Shown in pieces: positions 47,657-58,022 of a DNA stretch of 64,000 bases; position 1 is the first letter of the stretch; every line of letters starts with the position of its first letter. This DNA is from Sclerotinia nivalis (Eukaryota; Ascomycota; Leotiomycetes; Helotiales; Sclerotiniaceae). Both the position numbers and the translations under genes were made by a program. The stretch lies in the NCBI GenBank assembly GCA_029531795.1, contig JAPEIS010000010.1:2356001-2420000 (forward strand). Direction: 5' to 3'. The notes under the pieces are model-generated. The model did no database searches. It was not told the DNA's origin and saw only the letters and a program-made list of their open reading frames with translations.

Positions 47657-48802
47657 GGTGATGGTGGTGTTACAGTAAGAAGTCGATAAAGTGTAACGAT
47701 GCGTAGAACGTATATCGATAGAAAAACGCAGGAAAACTCAAACCCAAACTCAAACGCAAAAGAACTTGGAGTCTATAAACCCAGAAAAGTCTAAAGGCAG
47801 TATTCAAATCTACATAACGATAAATCAAAACCGCCATCCGTCCCTCCATCCCTAATATACCTTCCCTCACCTCGCAAGCGTAGCAACAAACCACCTCTCC
47901 AGTGACTCTCTTCATCCCCTCCACCACACCCTCAACTCCCAACGTGATCTCAACCCATCTTCTCTGAAACAGAAATTACTCACATCTATACCGCACAATT
48001 AGCACACTGACTGCACCGGTCAAGATTTCTAAGACTTTTATGAATTTTCTGCTGGTGTGTATACGCATCGATTTCTATTGGTTGGGAACAGTCAAGAGTA
48101 TTTGATCTCGTGAGCACTTGCTTTGCCCTATGATCTAAAGATATATGGGTTGCAACTTGCGGGGTATGAGAGAACAGGCTGCTAATGGGGATTTGGTGGA
48201 TTTGTGTCTCGTAAATCAATATTTAGAAATGATATCATATGTATATGTATATATTTATATATATTTATTTATTTGTGTTGAATTGAGTAGAATGGAAACA
48301 GGTATAGATCGATACTGCCTAGCGTCGCTAGATTAGGTATGGATGGATGAAGACGATACTGTTGCATAAGAGAAGAGTCCATAATAGAATATTTTATGAT
48401 TATGTAAAATATTGTATTGAATAGGTGTGGTAAGAAACGCATTCAAATCTATAAATGCGCGGAGAAGTTTTCTAAGAATCAACTGTTTGTAATTTTGGTG
48501 TGGAAATATTTGATTTGTGTGGTAAGATAAATAAATACAAATCATACAAATCATAATCTAAATAAAGATGCAGTAAATCGATAAACCGATAAATCAATAA
48601 CATGCACGAATGAATAATAGATATAATTAGAAATTAGACCCACAGCCCTATTCGATTCCAACTATACGATGATGAGTCCACACAGTCGAGTCATCTAGTC
48701 ATATAGTATGCCCCTCTTTGCTATACGAGTGCCGGTATGTCAAGGCAGATGAGATGAGACTGAGCCTCATGAAATAACCCTTGTAGTGGCAACCATCTTA
48801 AA
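47657..48802. other. Intergenic, AT-rich
   Basis: 1.1 kb upstream of the membrane protein gene. It holds a TA-rich microsatellite-like stretch (48239-48275). The minus-strand frame 47670-47942 is probably 5' UTR. No gene is supported. Confidence 0.5.
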
Positions 48803-50098
48803 CTAAAGAGAATGTGATGTGCCAGGTCTTTCACTACCCTCTTCTGACATTTCCGAATCGGTAAAAAGATCCACGGATTGTCCTCGCCTATCACGATCAT
48901 CTATTTCCCTCTCTCCCTCCTCATAATTTCCTAAACAAATTCTCTCACTATTGATCGCTTCATCCGATGGAACATTACTTCCATCTCCTGAAATAGTTTC
49001 CATCCCATTTCCATTCCCAGTCACTATTGAATCCGTGTTGATAGTTTCTGTACCCCTCCAAATCGATGTGATTGGTGTTCTTTCCATAGCAGTCGTGGGC
49101 GTTTGCGCATCACTATCTTCTCCATCTCCTATAGTCCATCTCCACTTCCTCTTCTTATCCTTGCGCTTGCGCTTTCGAGAACCGGGTGTTTCTAAACCAC
49201 TTTCTGCCATCCTTCGTCGCATTTCTTCAAATGGACCTGGTGTTTGACCACCGTCTCGCGTTTCATCACCAGTGTACTTCATGGTTGTGTCGAGAGTGTC
49301 TAGAACGGCAAATTCTGGATCAGTTGCGGAATGAGGGGAGTCTTCGGAAAGGAGATCGATGTGAGATTTTACGTATTTATTGGTTGTGATCGTTTGGGTT
49401 AAAGGATCATCGTATTCTACCCTTTTCGTGCCCTTGTTTGCTAATTTCATTGCTAATCGACTTGCGGTATTTGGTGTCGCAGGTGCTACTGAGCTAGGAG
49501 GTGGCAGTGGCGAGTTTCGTAGAATACTATGGAGAGATTTGGGATGTGTATATGGTGTAAGTCGCCTCATACTTCGCGGTGATGCGCTGTTTGGAACTTG
49601 CGATGAAAAGGTGAACATCTTATCAGAGGTTCCAGCCGAATGTGGAGGGGTGAATGTAAAAGTAGGACTATCTTTCGGATGGGCTGAACTTGGTGTATCC
49701 GGATATGATATCGCAAATGGTCCAGGTGTTGCAGTGCGCTCCGAAGGATGTATGTACCCATCTTCTGCACTTATATTCGTCTGAAGTGGTGTTGTTTGAA
49801 GTCGTGAAGGCATGGGTTGAATTCTTAAGGAAGGTTTGGCTGCAAAGGTTGTCGGCTTTAAAATTTGAGGGGAAGAATTATCAATTGCTGTTGCGTATGC
49901 ATTTGAAAGTGTATTAAATGCTGTTGGTGACGACGGATTGATATCCGATTTTAATGCTGTCGAGGACTTTCCAATGGTTTGTGGAGCAGATGGGGTCTTG
50001 ATCTGTAAAGACAACTTCGGTCTCTTTGGTGGTGATGAATGTCGAGGAGGGAAAGACATAACTATCGAGGAGCACTCTTGAACAGGTGCCAGCATCAT
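48803..50098 (-). CDS. Low-complexity basic protein, probably nuclear
   Basis: Single exon, 431 residues from the first ATG (50098). A second ATG (50059) gives MSFPPRHSSPPKRPKLSLQI, which looks like the more natural N-terminus. The protein is Ser/Pro/Thr-rich and mostly disordered. Short motifs that look constrained are SPPKRPKLSLQIKT, the many TPGPF-type repeats (ATPGPFAISYPDTP; QTPGPFEEMRRRMAESGLETP) and a strong nuclear localisation signal, RKRKRKDKKRKWRW. Proteins starting this way occur widely in Pezizomycotina, sometimes with an enzyme name that the sequence does not justify. I see no catalytic domain. The C-terminus is acidic. Confidence 0.72.
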   Translation of the reverse strand: MMLAPVQECSSIVMSFPPRHSSPPKRPKLSLQIKTPSAPQTIGKSSTALKSDINPSSPTAFNTLSNAYATAIDNSSPQILKPTTFAAKPSLRIQPMPSRLQTTPLQTNISAEDGYIHPSERTATPGPFAISYPDTPSSAHPKDSPTFTFTPPHSAGTSDKMFTFSSQVPNSASPRSMRRLTPYTHPKSLHSILRNSPLPPPSSVAPATPNTASRLAMKLANKGTKRVEYDDPLTQTITTNKYVKSHIDLLSEDSPHSATDPEFAVLDTLDTTMKYTGDETRDGGQTPGPFEEMRRRMAESGLETPGSRKRKRKDKKRKWRWTIGDGEDSDAQTPTTAMERTPITSIWRGTETINTDSIVTGNGNGMETISGDGSNVPSDEAINSERICLGNYEEGEREIDDRDRRGQSVDLFTDSEMSEEGSERPGTSHSL

Positions 50099-52410
50099 AA
50101 TCGGAAAAATTGATAGGATTCTTAGTAAACTCTTGCTTGATTGTGTTCTGGTCTGTGGTACACGAGTATATATGAATGTTGAGTGTCTTTTGAATCGAGA
50201 CTTTGACTTGGGTCACAAAAAGGTCCCAGGTGGCCTAGATATCTTAGATATAATGTATCTAAATCTACCGATACAAGGCGTAGTCGTAAAATTCGTCAAA
50301 AGATTTCGTAATCTCGTAAGGCGTAAAAAAGTGAGTGAAAAAAAAGATATGAATAACTACTGGGTACCCCTCAGATAGAACCAACAGAGACCGTGCCGCG
50401 ACTTATATGTACGGAGTAGTATATATCCATAGACCTTTTCCCAGGCCAAGAAAATAGATAGATAAATGGTGGGAGAGTTTAGAGTTTAAGCACAGTCTTG
50501 TCATCTGTCATGCATTGTGCTTCTGAGAATAGGCGCGATGTTTATAGAAACGATGTGACGAGGACCTTGCAGTGCAGGAGGAAAAATTGAACTAAGCAAA
50601 TAGAAGATTCAAGATTTCATCGATTTCCACGTACGACAGGATGACAGGTCAACAAGCATCCGGGATGGGTTATCAAACCTAAGACTAGGCTCATAGACCC
50701 ATATAAGGATTCAATGGTTCTTGTGCCCCCTTGAAGCGCTGCGTAAGGATTATCCGAGGTGAATTGGAAAAGAACGAGGACTTACCGGCCGTACGGAGTA
50801 GGGTCAGCATAATTTGAGTAGGACCTTTTTTGATAGTCAAAATAGTGTGGTGAACTAGCAAATTGGAGTAGTAAACGGAGATACTCGTAACAAATTTGGG
50901 CTGAATCTGGGATCTCGGGACTATCGGAGTGAAAAGGGTCAGCTCAAGATGTGAGCGTGGTTAAGGCGCCTATGCAAGGGTTCTTGATGAATATCACACC
51001 GCTTGAGCGAATAGATTTGACCAGAAAAGTCAAGACTACTCAAAACTATTCAACACGATTGGTTGTTTCAAGGGGATGGGATGAGTAAGTCTATGGTGGC
51101 TTATTCTTATTATAGGAATTATTGCAACTTTATTGTAACTTTATTGTTACTTTTAATAATATATTTTCCCCCTTAGTCCTTCTTAGTGACCCATCCCATA
51201 CAGCATCCATCCTATACTATACTATCTATCTATTTCAATAAATTCTCCGTGAAGATCAATTTGCTAGTATCGATAAACCCCATAATAGCCTTATAGCCAG
51301 CCCTTTGAAGAATGGAAATAGTCCGTCCTGGGACCTAGAAGATTTCAATAGCTGAGACGCTATTGGCGTCAATATCGCTTGTGTAGGAGAATTTGGTGAT
51401 GATTGACGATGGAAACAATACGATTGGGAACAAACAATGGAATTTATGGGGTAAATCTTGGCCATGATCTGGACCTATTCCGGAGTTTCAATATATTACA
51501 ATTGTTGGGTTGCATAAGGATAATATTGATGACTTAATTTGTCTGGTTGAGAAGTAACTGAAAGTTGTTGAATCAAGAACCGCTTTTTGGTGGCGATGAA
51601 GGGGGTACGAAAGCAAAGGGGGCGATGGTGACACAACTTACGGAGTAACATGATTTATGGTTTACCTCGTACTGTATCCACTGAGAGCAAAGAGTACGCC
51701 TTCAAGTGTTTTTTCTTGCTACTCTCCGCATATAAACATGATTTACATTTACATTACACCCACAACGAACCCCATCCTCTCCAGATCGCAGAAAATACAT
51801 TTACATTCTCAAAATAGATTTCCAGGAGAAAAGAGAGGATCTCCGAACTCCACTCCACCATTGTTTAAAATAGAAAGAGGAATAGAAATAGAAAAGTCGA
51901 TAATCCGGCATTCAAACGGTCAAGCCCGGATTACTTACGTATTGTCTGATATGTTTTAGAAACATTTTCGCAGCGAACTCTAATAAGAACGGGTTCATTC
52001 TCTTCGGCTATAATGTAGGTACTGTAGGTATTCTATCGCTTATCGATAAGCTTCCTGTACTCTCACTCGGTACAATTTTAGATTCCAGTATCCGACAATA
52101 ATTCTGTGCATACCTACCTACAAACAACACAAGGGCAAGTAAGTGTTTGACTTCCTACATCCTAAATGATCTAAATGGATGGATCTAGAGTATTCAACCA
52201 TCATTGATAAACAATCCTTTGTTTTACTGTCAAACTTGATATCTTCTATTCCTGCCCATATTCTTCGTCAAGATGAGACCTCTATTCACTCGAAGGAGCC
52301 TACCTAATGTTTGATATCGCGACAAGTACAAAAATGGAACCAAATCTTTGCTTACTTTTGCTCATCTTCTCATCGCCAACAAACTCAAACCACTGCTAAT
52401 AATAATCATA
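50099..52410. other. Long intergenic region with repeated 9-mer
   Basis: 2.3 kb without a supported gene. The nonamer TACGGAGTA occurs exactly at 50410-50418, 50792-50800 and 51639-51647. Short frames at 51256-51465 (-) and 51657-51959 (+) show no motif. The right part serves as the pol iota promoter. Confidence 0.55.
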
Positions 52411-54433
52411 ATGGCAAGAAAGGATCATAGGATAATCATACATTTTGTTAGTCAGCTCCATTAGGATCTCTATATCCATGATATTTTCGTAAAGAAACAC
52501 GTCACTCAAAAAGTATCTATTCTAACCGTTGTTTAAGGATTATGACTGCTTTTACGCGTCTGTCTTCGAAAACGAGAATCCTGCGTTAAAATCAGTACCC
52601 TTGGTAAACTCTGAATTCCTCTCTCTGATGTGCGAAACATAGCTGACGCAATGAAAGGCTGTGCAGCAGGTAAGACGCATTTACCAAAGTCAACTCAAAA
52701 TAGTATATCGCAAGTTCTAAGAATGACTTCAGAAACAAATCATCGTCACTTGCAATTATGAAGCTCGGCGCCGTGGTCTTAGTAAATTGCAATTAATCAG
52801 TGAAGCCAAGAAAACCTGTCCAGATGTTGTGATTGTCTTGGGAGAAGAATTGGGCCGATTCCGAGATGCATCAAAAATGCTATACAAACATTTGGAAAAG
52901 TTTAGTTGGTCGGGAAAAGTTGAACGACTAGGATTCGATGAAGTGTTCATGGACGTCACAGATATTGTCGACTACAACCAGAAACTACTGAATCCAAACG
53001 ATTTGACCCACTCGTTCCTCCAACTGGACCGTAATGATCCTACTGCGGGGTTTACCTTTAATGCGACGAGAATTGCTGGTCACGGTTCCCCCGACTTGCA
53101 GCCAGGCGGCGAATTAACCCCTCAATATCTATTGAATTCGGCGACCTCGAATAGTGATGTCGAATTACTTACCCGGTTGATTTTGGGCTCACACCTTGCC
53201 CAGTATTTAAGATTGAGTCTAGAAGAGGAAAAGGGCTACACTTCGACTGTTGGCATATCCACGAACAAACTTTTAAGCAAATTGGTAGGCAACCTTCACA
53301 AACCAAAAGGACAAACAACTCTTCTTCCGCCCTATGAAGTTTTGCCCAATGATGATGGACTACAAAGCAATGTCACAACATTCATTGATAGTCATGATAT
53401 AGGTAAAATACCAGGTATTGGGTTCAAAATGTCTCAACGTATTCGGAACCATGTTCTATCACGTCCGGCCGACTTTGAAAGTGGGCTAATTTATGGTGGC
53501 ACGAAAGAATCTGTTACTGTCCGTGACGTGCGTCTCTTTGCTGGCATTGGTCCTGATGCATTGGAAAACATTCTGGGAGGATCTGGGGCAGAAAGGGGTA
53601 TTGGAGGTAAGGCTTGGGGACTGATGAATGGTCGCGACGATACAGATGTAAAGGATGCTCGAAAGGTACCATCCCAAATATCAATCGAGGATTCATATAT
53701 CAAGCTCGATAATATGTCTCAATTAATGGAAGAGCTTCGAATGCTTGCGACCAGTCTACTCAATAGAATGTATCAAGACCTACTTGAGGACGATGAAGAA
53801 TCTGACGTACCATCAAAAAGATGGATTGCTTACCCCAAAACAATACGACTGTCTACCAGGCCTCGTCTGCCATTGAATGCAGATGGCACAAGAACACGAA
53901 GCTTTAACAGGATATCGAGATCTAAACCTCTCCCGAATTTTGTCTTCAACTTGAAAGATGGCATAGATAGTATTGTCGAGCGACTGATCCAAGATACATT
54001 GGTTCCCATGTTCCGAAAATTGCATCCACAGAGATCGGATTGGAATTTAAGTTTGGTCAACATCGGAGTAACCAATATGGTTGAAGCCGCGAGTGAAGAT
54101 GGATCTAGAGGTGGTAGAAACATTGGTCTTATGTTCAAGCGACAAGAAGCCACTCTCAAAGAATGGAAAGTCGAGGACCGTGATATTCCACCTGACTTCG
54201 TTACAAATAGGTATGAAAAATCTATAAGTGAGCCTATTGAGACAGAGCACATCTCTAATCCCAATCCGGGCTCCGAAGATGTAGTCTACATCTCGCAAGA
54301 TACAGTAGATGAGCAAGATCTTTGGGAGGATGAAGATGAGTTAGGCAGTCGTGAGATCTGTCACGTATGTGGTGCGATGATGCCCGCATTTGCCATGCCA
54401 GCTCATGAACGATTCCACAACCTGGAGGAATGA
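52411..54433 (+). CDS. poli: DNA polymerase iota (Y-family translesion polymerase)
   Basis: Four exons: 52411-52446, 52538-52603, 52658-52669 (12 nt) and 52733-54433, 604 residues. The spliced N-terminus reads IIIHFDYDCFYASV, giving the first catalytic Asp (D13). The joined VPLAVQQKQIIVTCNYEARR contains the fingers motif, and RLGFDEVFMDVT supplies D107 and E108. A helix-hairpin-helix (IGKIPGIGFKMSQRI, then FAGIG) and a little-finger domain follow. The C-terminus is a ubiquitin-binding zinc finger (CHVCG from C581, then HERFH). The YEARRxGL motif and overall order match Pol iota/eta-type enzymes, with Pol iota closest. It copies past DNA lesions when bound to PCNA and ubiquitin. The large open frame alone lacks the first 56 residues, so the small exons are required for function. 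Confidence 0.92.
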
Positions 54434-56232
54434 AATCCTGGTCATAAATTGATGACTTGTCGATCCTCCGGGTGATCTTCGAACTAGGACCCACCAGAAA
54501 CTGTTTAGACAAAGGCTATTTTGAGGCTCCAATAAATTATTGTCTGTGCTCGGTAAGACAGCACTAGAAATTAATAGAATGCGGGAGGTTCTGGAAAATC
54601 CATCCCATCCGCACCCTGGCAGGATACAGGATACAGAAGAAGAAAGAATGGGTCGGGAGCAGCAGACTTGATCTTTCTCAACCCAGGTAGTTATTTGTGC
54701 GGTGGAAAGATTTCATGCATGATTGAATAACTGGACCGCCAGCGTCATCAACAAATGGGCATTTCGCGCAAGAGGATTCGTTGCCGAATAATGCACGCAC
54801 GTCCAAAAATAGTCTCACTCAAACAATCAGAAGACAATAGTGTTGGACGGACGGACCACCCTTACTTATTGCTTACTGTAATGGGACTACGATCCAAATA
54901 TATCAATTTTGTTTTATGGTTTTTCTAATGATTGGTTCGGTCGTTTTCCTCTTGTATTGTGTGTCTATCATATGAGAGGTTTGAAGCGGTCACTCAAATT
55001 GGACCACGAGATGCTTCTACCTCTTTTGTCCATGAACAAGCGCCGTTGTGCATCGTCATCGCAGGAGAGTAACCGCTTTCCATGAAATACGTATGTTATA
55101 TTTTCCTACTTTGGTCCAACTTGTTAGAATGTGTTTTACCGTAGATGAGCAAGTATCCTGTTTCTTCTTTCCCTAGCTTTCCTTCCCTGGCAGAATGCAC
55201 TCACTGCTCTTCACTCAATATCGAAGCCAGACTATCTACCGTCACTCTCCATTATTTCGAGCAAGGCTACCCAACCCTGCCCTGACATATAATCTCGGCC
55301 ATTTCGGGGACATCTTGATCCGAGAAGTCCGCATACTGTATCAACTGACCAAGCTAACTTCTGCAAGACGAACTATGAGTCTCGACCTCAAGATCTCACT
55401 TGCGCGAAATTGCCCGTCAGATAGATTATTACTGATGGAAAGCATCACGTGAACCTGATCTAACCAGGAAGTGATATTCAACATTTCCATATACTGAGAG
55501 AACGATGTCTTCAAAGAAGAACTTTTAAATCCTAAGAGGTATGGAGTCCCCATCGTTCGCCTCCCTATACTTCACTTGAGAGATGGAATGAGAGTGACGT
55601 TTCAGTTAGAATTATAAAGTTGCGGCTGGAGCAGAAGTGATATCTATGTTGATGGCACCTTTCCGCAAGAAATAGAATTCAAGCCCGTTAGCTTCCCGTC
55701 CTAAATTTTGGTGTTGGTTTCTAGGACCTCGCTGCCATCACCCGCACCGTAGTCTTTGAATCATTCCCTCTCCGCCATTACGTGCACTTCAAGCTGCGGT
55801 TAATCTCATCTACTCATCTTCGATACCATTGCCTTCGAAGTGATGAAGTAGATGAAGTACATTTGCCACATATGAAAGTGTGGGTGAAAACTACCCGAGC
55901 TCGATGGGGCTCATATATGTATTTCCCTTGATCATTCTAACAACAACATCTACGAAAGTACTCAGGACGAACAGAACATACAACCTCCCCCTTTTCTATC
56001 TGATAATTAATCAATATCCTTCATACTCCAGTACACTCCAACTCCATTCACTCTCTATCTTAAAAATTTTAGAAAATTACGTAACAATAAATCTCAATTT
56101 CCTTGCCATCTCATCATCACCGTATCCCCATCCCCTCCAAAAATCACAACTTCCTCTCTACCCTCCTAAAACTTTTTCTTTCTCCCCCAGTCTCCACCCA
56201 AAGCCTATATATAGTTTAGACTCCAAAAAACT
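54434..56232. other. Intergenic, no gene supported
   Basis: 1.8 kb between pol iota and the tRNA gene. Open frames at 55195-55452 and 55880-56272 (+) are rich in hydrophobic and rare codons, lack motifs and have no splice partners. Nothing else recognised. Confidence 0.5.
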
Positions 56233-56239
56233 AAAAAAA
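56233..56239 (-). terminator. RNA polymerase III terminator of the tRNA gene
   Basis: A run of seven A on the + strand (seven T on the minus strand) starts 14 nt beyond the 3' end of the tRNA, the normal position and length for a Pol III terminator. Confidence 0.8.
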
Positions 56240-56252
56240 GAATGTACATACA

Positions 56253-56382
56253 TAGCAAGTCCCAGTTTCTAGTCCGAATGTTAGTGTGTATGCTCTTTTG
56301 TCATGTTTGGTGAAGTGAATGCTTACCGATCTGGGGACCTCCGGGTTATGAGCCCGGCGCGCTTCCACTGCGCCAACTTGCT
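56253..56382 (-). tRNA. tRNA-iMet(CAT): Initiator tRNA-Met (CAT) with a 58-nt insertion in the T loop
   Basis: Exon 1 is 56382-56327 (56 nt) and exon 2 is 56268-56253 (16 nt); joined they make a 72-nt tRNA. Acceptor stem AGCAAGT/ACTTGCT, D stem GCGC/GCGC, anticodon stem CCGGG/CCCGG around CTCATAA, and T stem CCCAG/CTGGG all pair without mismatch. Eukaryotic initiator hallmarks are present: the A1:U72 pair, three G:C pairs in the anticodon stem and T loop AUCGAAA (A54, A60). The intervening 56326-56269 begins GTAAGC, has CTAAC with the branch A 12 nt from the end, and finishes ACTAG. This is a fungal spliceosomal intron pattern, not the canonical tRNA intron after position 37. A T-run terminator follows. 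Confidence 0.9.
56269..56326 (-). other. Spliceosomal-type intron inside the tRNA
   Basis: 58 nt between T-loop positions 57 and 58 of the tRNA. On the minus strand the 5' site is ATCG|GTAAGC, the branch-site candidate CTAAC is at 56284-56280, and the 3' site is ACTAG|AAAC. The junction could shift by one base (a G is shared), but only GT-AG fits one of the two options. Length and branch distance are like those of the protein-gene introns in this window. Confidence 0.8.
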
Positions 56383-56827
56383 TTTTCTTATTGATTGCGA
56401 GTTTTGATGCGGTGCGGCTGAGAATTTGGTTAATATTGGAGGAGTGGGGTGGGTGGGTTGGATGAATGGATGGATGGATGTGGGTCACAGCTTGGTTGGG
56501 GGGAGGGGCACTTTTAGACGCAAATTACTCCATGCCTCTGCCAGAGTTGGTTTTGAGTTTAAGACTATTACTATATTAGAGGAGTCTTGGTAATGTTACC
56601 TATGAAATTAAAAGTTTATGGAATTAAAAAATTATTTTCCCAAATATGGGTTCACCAGTTTTGGTCCTGACCTTATTCCTAATGCAGCCATCGTTAGGAA
56701 ATGAGTAATCGATCGCATACCCCTTAATCACCATCCACTATTTTTGCACAATCGACACATCTCTCTTCCTCTACCATTAATCATATTTCCCACACATCAT
56801 TATTGAACCCTCCACCTATTCCCCATC
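56383..56827. other. Intergenic, tRNA upstream and cupin 3' region
   Basis: 445 bp. The first 100 bp, upstream of the tRNA on the minus strand, includes a GGATGGAT-type short repeat (about 56458-56480). No further feature recognised. Confidence 0.5.
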
Positions 56828-57550
56828 CTAATCATACTTTCCACTCAACTTCACCAATCCGGCCTTCTCATTCTCCTCCTTACTCTTCCTCGACCAAACC
56901 GGTGCCTCATCTCTTCCTTCCTCCTCCTCCCTATCACCTTCTTCCTTCGTATGATGCACCGTAGTCGGTGCATGTTCTGCTGGCGAATATATCGTGTATA
57001 GAACTAGTGGTTCTTTTCCTGTATTGACAAATTGGTGTTGAGTGCCTGCTGGTACTACCATCAAGTCACCTTTTTTGACGACTTGGTCTTTGCCGTTGAT
57101 GGTGGCGAGACCAGTGCCGGAGGTAAAGGTTAGTGCTTGGTCGACTGTGTGGACTTCGTCGCCGATGTCGCCGCCGACGGGGATGCTCATTAGGACGACT
57201 TGGGAGTAGAGGCCTGTGTACTGTGGGTGCTGGGTTAGTGACTGTGGTATATGATAGGGAAGGGAGTAGAATGTGGTGGAGAAGCGGGCATGTAGTATAC
57301 ATACGAGAACTCTGCGAAATTCATGGGATGAAGCAGGAAGATCTGAGGTCATTTGAGGGAAATAGACCATATCGTGGGCAGGAGGTGATGAATTGGGTTC
57401 CTTAAATGCCATATTGCGACTTTGGACACTTAATGGGACGGAGATTCTCAATTGCGTTGTTTTCCTACACGTAGAGAGTAGGTTTGAAGTGTATCTTGCG
57501 TTGTGGCTACTTCTGACAAGTATATGGCGAAGTGTTAATGGAAGCATCAT
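56828..57550 (-). CDS. Cupin-domain protein, probably mitochondrial
   Basis: Two exons: 57550-57305 and 57220-56828, with an 84-nt intron, 212 residues. The cupin barrel after the junction reads YTGLYSQVVLMSIPVGGDIG, then EVHTVDQALTFTSGTGLATI and GDLMVVPAGTQHQFVNTG. The metal-binding first motif G(X)5HXH is altered (GDEVHTVDQ has one His and one Glu), while the second keeps H in AGTQHQF. The first 46 residues are Arg/Ser/Leu-rich without acidic residues and look like a mitochondrial presequence; a second ATG (MAFKEPNSSPP) follows it. The C-terminal 50 residues are charged and low-complexity. Similar to small mannose-6-phosphate-isomerase-like cupins; activity unknown. The intron is a multiple of three and stop-free. 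Confidence 0.82.
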   Translation of the reverse strand: MMLPLTLRHILVRSSHNARYTSNLLSTCRKTTQLRISVPLSVQSRNMAFKEPNSSPPAHDMVYFPQMTSDLPASSHEFRRVLVCILHARFSTTFYSLPYHIPQSLTQHPQYTGLYSQVVLMSIPVGGDIGDEVHTVDQALTFTSGTGLATINGKDQVVKKGDLMVVPAGTQHQFVNTGKEPLVLYTIYSPAEHAPTTVHHTKEEGDREEEEGRDEAPVWSRKSKEENEKAGLVKLSGKYD

Positions 57551-58022
57551 TAGTTATTCTGAGGGGTTGAGATGAGGGGTTCTATAGAGATCGTTTGGGA
57601 ATACTCAGATGATTTCTTTATGCTGTGAACCATTTGGAATGTCTGAATTCATGTCAATGATGGGTTGTTCTTGATGTCATTGAAAAATATTAATAGGTTA
57701 ATTGTTGGATTACCCTTCCTTCCCTTTGTAATCAACTTGCAGAAGGAAACCTATGATTCGACAATTTACAATATAATTCTATTGTATCTTCAATTTTCAT
57801 CCCCTCGTGTAATGCCAGTTATTGATCTGAACTGTATGATTTTTTTCAACATGATATAACATTTTGAAAGGTTAATTGCTGTATTGTTGTAATGGATAAC
57901 CCTATTTCCCCGGATTTCGGGCCCGGATTATCTCAAACATCCAGACACCGATAATGATCTGAATCAATGATCTTTGTCAATCATTCAATTTTTTGTCAAC
58001 AGAACAATTCGCAAACCTCATA
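57551..58022. other. Divergent promoter, cupin and cox11
   Basis: 472 bp between divergent genes. The plus-strand frame 57665-57859 has no motif. An AT-rich centre and a short GC-rich block (TTTCGGGCCCGG, 57924-57935) are the only distinctive sequences. Confidence 0.5.

Noticed and set aside
55880..56272. 130-codon plus-strand frame next to the tRNA
   Set aside because: Its 3' end runs through the tRNA's exon 2; composition is not protein-like and no motif is present.
56253..56382. Canonical tRNA intron explanation
   Set aside because: The insertion is in the T loop, not after position 37, and the anticodon arm is complete without it, so it is not a standard Sen-processed intron.
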